This document shows positions 59,150-64,000 of a stretch of DNA of 64,000 nucleotides, piece by piece. The number at the start of each line of letters is the position of its first letter. Within the stretch, counting starts at the first letter, position 1. Source of the stretch: Actinomycetes bacterium (GTDB taxonomy: Bacteria; Actinomycetota; Acidimicrobiia; Acidimicrobiales; Palsa-688). The translations under genes were made by a program, and so were the position numbers. The notes below the pieces were generated by a model. It made no database searches and was not told where the DNA came from. It saw only the letters and a program-made list of their open reading frames with translations. The stretch lies in the NCBI GenBank assembly GCA_021838445.1, contig JAKCDU010000012.1, positions 21,392 through 85,391 of the forward strand, given 5' to 3'.

Positions 59150-60688
59150 GTGCCCCGCCTGCCCGCCCCGGTCGTGTTCGCCCTCGACCACGGGACGGGG
59201 GAGAGGCGCCTGGCCCGTTGGCTGCCCGGGGTGACCGTCGATGGAGCCACCCGCACCGTCGACCGCATCCTCCTCGACACCTTCGACGGCCGCCTGCACC
59301 GGCGCGGCCTCACGGTGTGGATGGAGGAGGGGCGTGACGCGACTGTCCTCCGGCTGGAGGAACCCGGCGTGGCCGACCACACCGCCCCGCTCGCTGCCCG
59401 GCGCGCCGACCGGCTCCTCGGCGCCGATCTGCCCGATGGGGTCCTCGGCGACCGGCTCCGGGCGCTGATCGAGGAGCGGGCCCTTCTGCCCCAGGTCCGG
59501 ATCCGGGTGCGGGGCCACTCCCTGCGGATCTGCAACGAGGACGACAAGACGGTGGTGCGCATCACCCTCGACGAGCCGAGCGTGAAAGTGGCGAGAGGGG
59601 TGGACATACCCCTGGGCCGGAGGGTGCGCGTCAACGCGGTGCTCGGCTACGACCGGGAGATGGCCAAGGCGGTGGCCGCGCTGAGCCGCCGCCTGGGCGA
59701 GCCGGCCCCCCCTCTGGCGGGTGAGGCGCTGGCCGCCGCGGGTATCGCCGCCGAGGGTGTCAGCTCCGGAGTGGACGTCGCCCTGGTTGCGCAGATGAGA
59801 TCCGACGAGGCCATGGCGGCGATCTGCCGCCGGTTGGCCGACGTCGTGGACGACCACCGCCCCGGGGTGCTGGCCGACCTGGACCCCGAGTTCCTCCACG
59901 ACCTGCGGGTGGCCGTGCGCCGTTCTCGCTCGGTGCTCAAGGAGATGCGCTCGGTCCTCCTCGCCCCCGCGGTCGCCCGAGCCCGGGTCGACCTGAAATG
60001 GATCCAGGAGGTCACCGGTCCGACCCGGGACCTCGACGTGCTTCTGCACGAGTGGCCCTCCATGGTGGGGCCCGTCCCGGCCTCCATGGCCGCCGACCTG
60101 CGACCGCTCGTCGAACTGCTCGAGCGGGAGAGGGCCGAGGCCTTCACGGTGATGCGACGCGCCCTGACCAGCCGGCGCTTCGCCCGCGCCTGGGCGGCGT
60201 GGCGGGAGCTCATCGCCGAGCCCGGTTTCGGCGGCCCCGACGCCGCCCGACCCGTCGGCGAGTTGGCCGGCGGGCGGATCATCGCCGTGTACCGGAGCAT
60301 GGTCAAGGCCGGTTCGGCGATCGGCGACGGGTCCCCCCCCGAGGAACTGCACGAGCTGCGCAAGCGGGGCAAGGAATTGCGCTACCTCCTCGAGTTGTTC
60401 GGGGTCATGTGGCCCGAGAAGCTGGTCAAGCCCCTGGTGACTGCGCTGAAAGGGCTGCAGGACGTGCTCGGCCACTTCCAGGACGACGAGATCCAGGTCC
60501 GTGAGCTGCGCGGGCTCGGACCTGCCGTAGCGGCGGCCCCGGGAGGCACCGACTCCCTGATCGCCCTCGGGTTCGTCATCGACGAGCTGACCCGGCGCCA
60601 ACACGCCGCCCGGGCCGACTTCTCCCGCCGTTTCACCGATTTCGCCTCGCCCGATAACCGTCGCATCGTCCACGGGACGTTCCGTTGA
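59150..60688 (+). CDS. CYTH-CHAD domain protein, predicted polyphosphate-binding
   Basis: About 512 residues. The N-terminal half resembles a CYTH/triphosphate-tunnel fold (ILLDTFDGRLHRRGLTVW), though the ExExK metal motif at its start is not evident. The C-terminal half is CHAD, with basic helices FLHDLRVAVRRSRSVLKEMRS (about 247-267) and HELRKRGKELRYLLELF (about 400), whose surface binds polyphosphate in other organisms. GTG 59150 is the first start giving the CYTH fold. Its stop overlaps the ParA gene start (TTGA). Confidence 0.82.
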   Translation: MPRLPAPVVFALDHGTGERRLARWLPGVTVDGATRTVDRILLDTFDGRLHRRGLTVWMEEGRDATVLRLEEPGVADHTAPLAARRADRLLGADLPDGVLGDRLRALIEERALLPQVRIRVRGHSLRICNEDDKTVVRITLDEPSVKVARGVDIPLGRRVRVNAVLGYDREMAKAVAALSRRLGEPAPPLAGEALAAAGIAAEGVSSGVDVALVAQMRSDEAMAAICRRLADVVDDHRPGVLADLDPEFLHDLRVAVRRSRSVLKEMRSVLLAPAVARARVDLKWIQEVTGPTRDLDVLLHEWPSMVGPVPASMAADLRPLVELLERERAEAFTVMRRALTSRRFARAWAAWRELIAEPGFGGPDAARPVGELAGGRIIAVYRSMVKAGSAIGDGSPPEELHELRKRGKELRYLLELFGVMWPEKLVKPLVTALKGLQDVLGHFQDDEIQVRELRGLGPAVAAAPGGTDSLIALGFVIDELTRRQHAARADFSRRFTDFASPDNRRIVHGTFR

Positions 60689-61464
60689 GAGTCCTCGCCA
60701 CCTACAACATCAAAGGCGGCGTCGGCAAGACGTCCGCCGCCGTGAACTTCGCTGCTCTGGCGGCCGGCCAGGGCTACCGGACGCTCCTGTGGGATCTCGA
60801 CCCGCAAGGGTCGGCCACCTACCTGTTCCGGGTCAAGCCCAAGGTCCGTGGGGGTGTGCACAAGCTGATCGAGCGCCGCTCCGACGTGGCCGAGCTGCTC
60901 AAAGGCACCGATATAGAGCACCTGGACCTGCTTCCTGCCGACTTCTCCTACCGCCACATGGACCTGGTTCTCGGCGCCACCAAACGCCCCGAGGCCCGGT
61001 TGGGCCGGCTCCTCGAGCCCCTCGGCCGCGACTACGACCTGGTGATCCTGGACTGCCCGCCGTCGATCTCCCTCTTGTCCGAGAGTGTCTTCGAGAGCGC
61101 CGACGCCCTAATCGTGCCGCTCATCCCGGCGACGCTCTCGGTGCGCACCTTCGAGCAGCTGCTGCGTTTCGTCGAGGAGCAGGTAGTCGATCCACCGGAG
61201 ATCGTGGCCTTCTTCTCCATGGTCGACAGGCGTAAGAGGCTTCACCGCGAGGTCGTCGACGGCGTCGGGCACCGCTACCCCCAGGTGGCGACCGCCGTCA
61301 TCCCCGCCGCCTCGGACGTGGAGCGCATGGGTGTGGAACGCCGCCCGGTGGTGGCCTATGCCCCGTCGGGGCCGGCGGGGCGGGCCTACCGCGCGCTGTG
61401 GGACGAGACCGTGGAGCGTCTCGCCCTCGGCCCGGGACCCGGCCACAGGGCCGATCCCCACTAG
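60685..61464 (+). CDS. ParA/MinD-type partition ATPase
   Basis: A 259-residue deviant-Walker ATPase. KGGVGKT at residues 10-16 has the signature first Lys, DLDPQGSAT is the switch I region and LVILDCPPS is Walker B. Such ATPases distribute DNA or other cargo over the nucleoid. No parB lies beside it; instead it is coupled by a 4-base overlap to the CYTH-CHAD gene. The TTG start is required for the complete P-loop. Confidence 0.88.
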   Translation: MRVLATYNIKGGVGKTSAAVNFAALAAGQGYRTLLWDLDPQGSATYLFRVKPKVRGGVHKLIERRSDVAELLKGTDIEHLDLLPADFSYRHMDLVLGATKRPEARLGRLLEPLGRDYDLVILDCPPSISLLSESVFESADALIVPLIPATLSVRTFEQLLRFVEEQVVDPPEIVAFFSMVDRRKRLHREVVDGVGHRYPQVATAVIPAASDVERMGVERRPVVAYAPSGPAGRAYRALWDETVERLALGPGPGHRADPH

Positions 61465-61475
61465 GTTCTCCGCCG

Positions 61476-62717
61476 ATGCACCCCGATCCCAGCCTGGTGT
61501 CCCCCCGCCTGGTCACGGTTCTGCGCTCCCGGCTCGACGCCATGACCGCCCAGCTGTCCGACCTGGTGTCCCACGAGTCCCCTTCGGAGGATCTCGCCCT
61601 GCTGGCGGCGTGCGCCCGACGGATCGCCGAACTCGGCACCGAGCTGCTCGGCCGGGCCCCCGAACCGGTCGAGGTGCAGGGTCGCACCCATCTCGTCTGG
61701 CACCTCGGGGCGTCGCCCTCCCCCGGGGTGCTGGTGGTCGGCCACTACGACACGGTCTGGCCGGCGGGCACGCTGGAGCGCTGGCCTTTCTCCGTCGACG
61801 ACCAGGGCCGGGCCAGTGGGCCGGGCGTGTTCGACATGAAGGGGGGCATCGTGCAGCTGTTCCACGCGCTGTCGGTCCTCGGGCTCGGTGAGCCGCCCGG
61901 GGACTGCGGCGGGGGACCGGGCTCGGTCGATCACGCCGCGGTGACGGTGGTGCTGACCGCCGACGAGGAGCTGGGGTCTCAGACCAGCCGTCGGCTCATC
62001 GAGGACCTCTGTCTGAAGGCCACCGCCGCGCTGGTTCTGGAACCCAGCCTGGGGGGTGTCCTGAAGGTGGCCCGCAAGGGAACTTCCATGTACGAGGTCC
62101 ATGCCCTCGGTCGCTCAGCCCACGCCGGACTCGAGCCGGAGAAGGGTGTCAACGCCACCGTCGAGCTGGCCCATCAGATCCTGGCCGTCTCGGGCCTCGG
62201 GAACCCGGGGGTCGGGACCACTGTCACCCCGACGGTCATGGCTGGGGGCACCACGACCAACACCGTGCCGGCCGAGGCGGTGCTGCACGTCGACGTGCGC
62301 GCCGAGACCCGGGCCGAGCAGGAGCGCATCGATGCCGCCCTGCGGGGGCTGGTCCCGGTGCTGACCGGCAGCACGCTGCGCGTCGAGGGAGGGATCAACC
62401 GGCCGCCCTTCCACGTGTCGGCGTCGGAGCCGCTGATGACCCGGGCGACGCAGGTGGCTGAGCGGCTCGACCTCGGCCCCCTGTCGGGGGCCGCCGTCGG
62501 GGGCGGCTCCGACGGCAACTTCACCGCCGGGATGGGACTGCCCACCCTCGACGGCCTCGGGGCCGACGGTGCTGGGGCGCACGCCGAGGGAGAGTTCACG
62601 CGTCTCGCCGCCATGCCCGAGCGGGCCGCACTTCTAGCCGGGCTCGTAGTCGACCTGCTGTCCGATGCCGATGGGACGGCGGAATCCGGCCCGGGGGCCT
62701 CAGCCCTTCCGGCGTGA
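61476..62717 (+). CDS. M20-family metallopeptidase (CPG2-like)
   Basis: About 413 residues. Zinc ligands and catalytic residues are seen in VGHYDTVWPAG, GPGVFDMKGGI, TADEELGS and LEPSLGG, with the dimerisation domain in between starting near RSAHAGLEPEKGVNA. This is the carboxypeptidase G2/peptidase T group that removes terminal amino acids or acyl groups. ATG 61476 gives the normal start, 11 bases after parA-like; likely cotranscribed. Confidence 0.87.
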   Translation: MHPDPSLVSPRLVTVLRSRLDAMTAQLSDLVSHESPSEDLALLAACARRIAELGTELLGRAPEPVEVQGRTHLVWHLGASPSPGVLVVGHYDTVWPAGTLERWPFSVDDQGRASGPGVFDMKGGIVQLFHALSVLGLGEPPGDCGGGPGSVDHAAVTVVLTADEELGSQTSRRLIEDLCLKATAALVLEPSLGGVLKVARKGTSMYEVHALGRSAHAGLEPEKGVNATVELAHQILAVSGLGNPGVGTTVTPTVMAGGTTTNTVPAEAVLHVDVRAETRAEQERIDAALRGLVPVLTGSTLRVEGGINRPPFHVSASEPLMTRATQVAERLDLGPLSGAAVGGGSDGNFTAGMGLPTLDGLGADGAGAHAEGEFTRLAAMPERAALLAGLVVDLLSDADGTAESGPGASALPA

Positions 62718-62761
62718 GCGGCCGCTCACCCGGTGCCGACCGTCAGGGGCGGCGCCGGCGG

Positions 62762-63778
62762 TCACTTGGCGAACACCGCCAGGAAGTCGCGCGAGTCGGC
62801 CGTCAGGTAATGGTCGGGACCGAAATACATGCCCGGTAGCAGGTTGGAACCGGTGATCCCGGCGGTGCCCAGACCGGCGGGATGGGTGTAGCTGACGAAG
62901 GACACCCACATGGGGTTTATGTCGAGTTGCATGGCCCGCACCGCGCCGGCGGCGGCGAGCAGGTCGGCCAGCAGGCGGGGCGTGAGGCTGGGACCACCGG
63001 CGTAGACCAGGTCCCCCGCGGCGGTGACCCCGATCCCCGAGCGCCACGTGAATGTTCCCCCTCCGAGCACCGCCCCCCACTCCGATGGCACGTCCACGGC
63101 GGGGGAGATGACGCCGTTGTCGATGAGCATGGACTGGTTCTGGCGGACCGCCACGGCGCCCGACGCCGGGCCGATCTCGCTGCCCCACACCCCCACGGTG
63201 GCGTGACCGTCGGGGAAGATGGCCAGCGACGCGGCCCCCGCGGTCAGCGTCTCGGCGCTGACTCCATTCTCGTACCAGCCGGTGCGGTAGTCGTATATGC
63301 GGAACCCCGAGTTGAACGCCGCCAGGAGAAATGGGCGGGCCGCCGCCTCGACCGTCCCCTGGTGCGGCCACGTGCCGTAAGGCTCGGCCGTCCCCGCGTA
63401 GAGCACAAGGTTGGTCGCCGACGAGTCGATCCAGGCCAGTGCGGCTTCTGGGTAGCCGGGTGCCGGCCGCAGCACGGTGGAGTAGATGGCGTACCCCCGG
63501 GCCAGTCGGTCGCCGACCGGCGTCCAGGTCCCCTCACCGGCCAGCGGAGGTGACGCCAGAGGGGTGATGGGGACGGGGGTCGGAAGAGGAGGAATTGTCG
63601 TGGTGGTCGGGGCCTCAGTGGTAGGGGGGGCCGTGGGCGCCGGGGGATCGGCCCCCTGCGATGGGCCCGTCGCTCCCCCGCCGGCCCCGGAGGAGCGACC
63701 GGAGGCCGCCTGCGGGGCGGGGCTGGCCGGGGAACTGCACGCCGTTGCGGCCAATGCGACGACGACAGCCAGGACCAT
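62762..63778 (-). CDS. Secreted phosphodiester glycosidase-like lipoprotein
   Basis: A 338-residue exported protein: signal peptide ending AATACSSP (lipobox Cys near residue 14), a Thr/Pro-rich linker (about 30-75), then a NAGPA/DUF2233-type domain with AAFNSGFRIYDY, GGGTFTWRSG and AMQLDINPMW. The eukaryotic relative exposes mannose-6-phosphate by cutting a GlcNAc phosphodiester; the bacterial substrate is unknown. It acts outside the membrane. A longer start upstream cannot be excluded. Confidence 0.75.
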   Translation of the reverse strand: MVLAVVVALAATACSSPASPAPQAASGRSSGAGGGATGPSQGADPPAPTAPPTTEAPTTTTIPPLPTPVPITPLASPPLAGEGTWTPVGDRLARGYAIYSTVLRPAPGYPEAALAWIDSSATNLVLYAGTAEPYGTWPHQGTVEAAARPFLLAAFNSGFRIYDYRTGWYENGVSAETLTAGAASLAIFPDGHATVGVWGSEIGPASGAVAVRQNQSMLIDNGVISPAVDVPSEWGAVLGGGTFTWRSGIGVTAAGDLVYAGGPSLTPRLLADLLAAAGAVRAMQLDINPMWVSFVSYTHPAGLGTAGITGSNLLPGMYFGPDHYLTADSRDFLAVFAK

Positions 63779-63922
63779 CGGCAGGCCGGCACGACTTCTT
63801 CGGGAGCGGGGTCTTATGGCCGCAATGGTTCCACGCCGGTACCGGCCACGGGGGTCGGGCTCTCAGGGCGGGCGGGGGCCAGCCTGCACTCTGAAGGCGG
63901 CTTCGCCTAGCGTGGTTCTATC

Positions 63923-64000
63923 ATGCGGGTAACCAACAAGGGGCGCTCACCTCTCCTCTGGGCCGCCGCCTTACTGGCCGGGCCGGGCCTGCTGGCGGCG
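63923..64000 (+). CDS. Start of an exported or membrane protein, truncated by window end
   Basis: An ATG opens a frame of 26 residues with a basic start (MRVTNKGR) and a hydrophobic Ala/Leu-rich segment, a signal peptide or first membrane helix. The remainder lies outside the window. It is divergent from the glycosidase-like gene. Confidence 0.45.
   Translation, partial: MRVTNKGRSPLLWAAALLAGPGLLAA

Overview
The window is a very GC-rich, gene-dense bacterial chromosome segment. GTG and TTG starts are common, and many neighbouring genes overlap by 1-4 bases. The gene content points to Actinomycetota: a class II HelD-type RNA polymerase recycling helicase, the MurT/GatD lipid II amidase, polyphosphate glucokinase, a DUF3040 protein, a PrgI/VirB4-N (SCO6880-like) conjugation protein, LigD polymerase domain and leaderless-type promoters. 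The combination suggests an Acidimicrobiia-like lineage, but that placement is an inference, with no rRNA in the window to confirm it.

Layout. 1-9350: the 3' part of an Lhr helicase, an MFS transporter, a GNAT acetyltransferase, chorismate mutase, citrate synthase, a TesB thioesterase and a GtrA protein. 9365-15636: envelope and glycan genes (methyltransferase, polyprenol-phosphate glycosyltransferase, an apolipoprotein N-acyltransferase homologue, and a GT4 / methyltransferase / alpha-alpha-barrel trio). 15661-21554: haem genes hemY and hemE, HelD, pyrE and pdxH. 21591-27215: a MarR regulator, a short RpoD-family sigma factor, a solitary D12 adenine methyltransferase, a lipoprotein, a flippase-like membrane protein and a CPBP protease.

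27254-39741 is the accessory region: a compact type IV secretion / conjugation locus. It has a MobF relaxase read leftward and, read rightward, a pilin-like protein, VirB6-like, PrgI/VirB4-N, VirB4 ATPase and VirD4 coupling protein. It is interrupted between virB4 and virD4 by a five-gene leftward unit (33848-37645): a complete tyrosine recombinase, an XRE regulator, a protein with eight CxxC pairs followed by an integrase-like region lacking recognisable catalytic residues, then HicA toxin and HicB antitoxin. A diverged 133-bp fragment of the CxxC gene lies on the other side of the recombinase, and two 14-bp repeats at 20-bp phase sit at its promoter. This arrangement is the best candidate for an undescribed mobile system here.

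39798-50 kb: LigD polymerase, DoxX, murT-gatD-pncB, a polyphosphate glucokinase with a long Arg-rich repeat tail, DUF3040, and a five-gene MacAB-like export operon. 51-64 kb: a UDP-sulfoquinovose synthase-like enzyme, two glycosyltransferases, serS, an SRPBCC protein, an acyl-CoA ligase, a CYTH/CHAD protein coupled to a ParA ATPase, an M20 peptidase, a secreted phosphodiester glycosidase-like lipoprotein and the start of a further exported protein. No tRNA, rRNA, CRISPR array or riboswitch was recognised.
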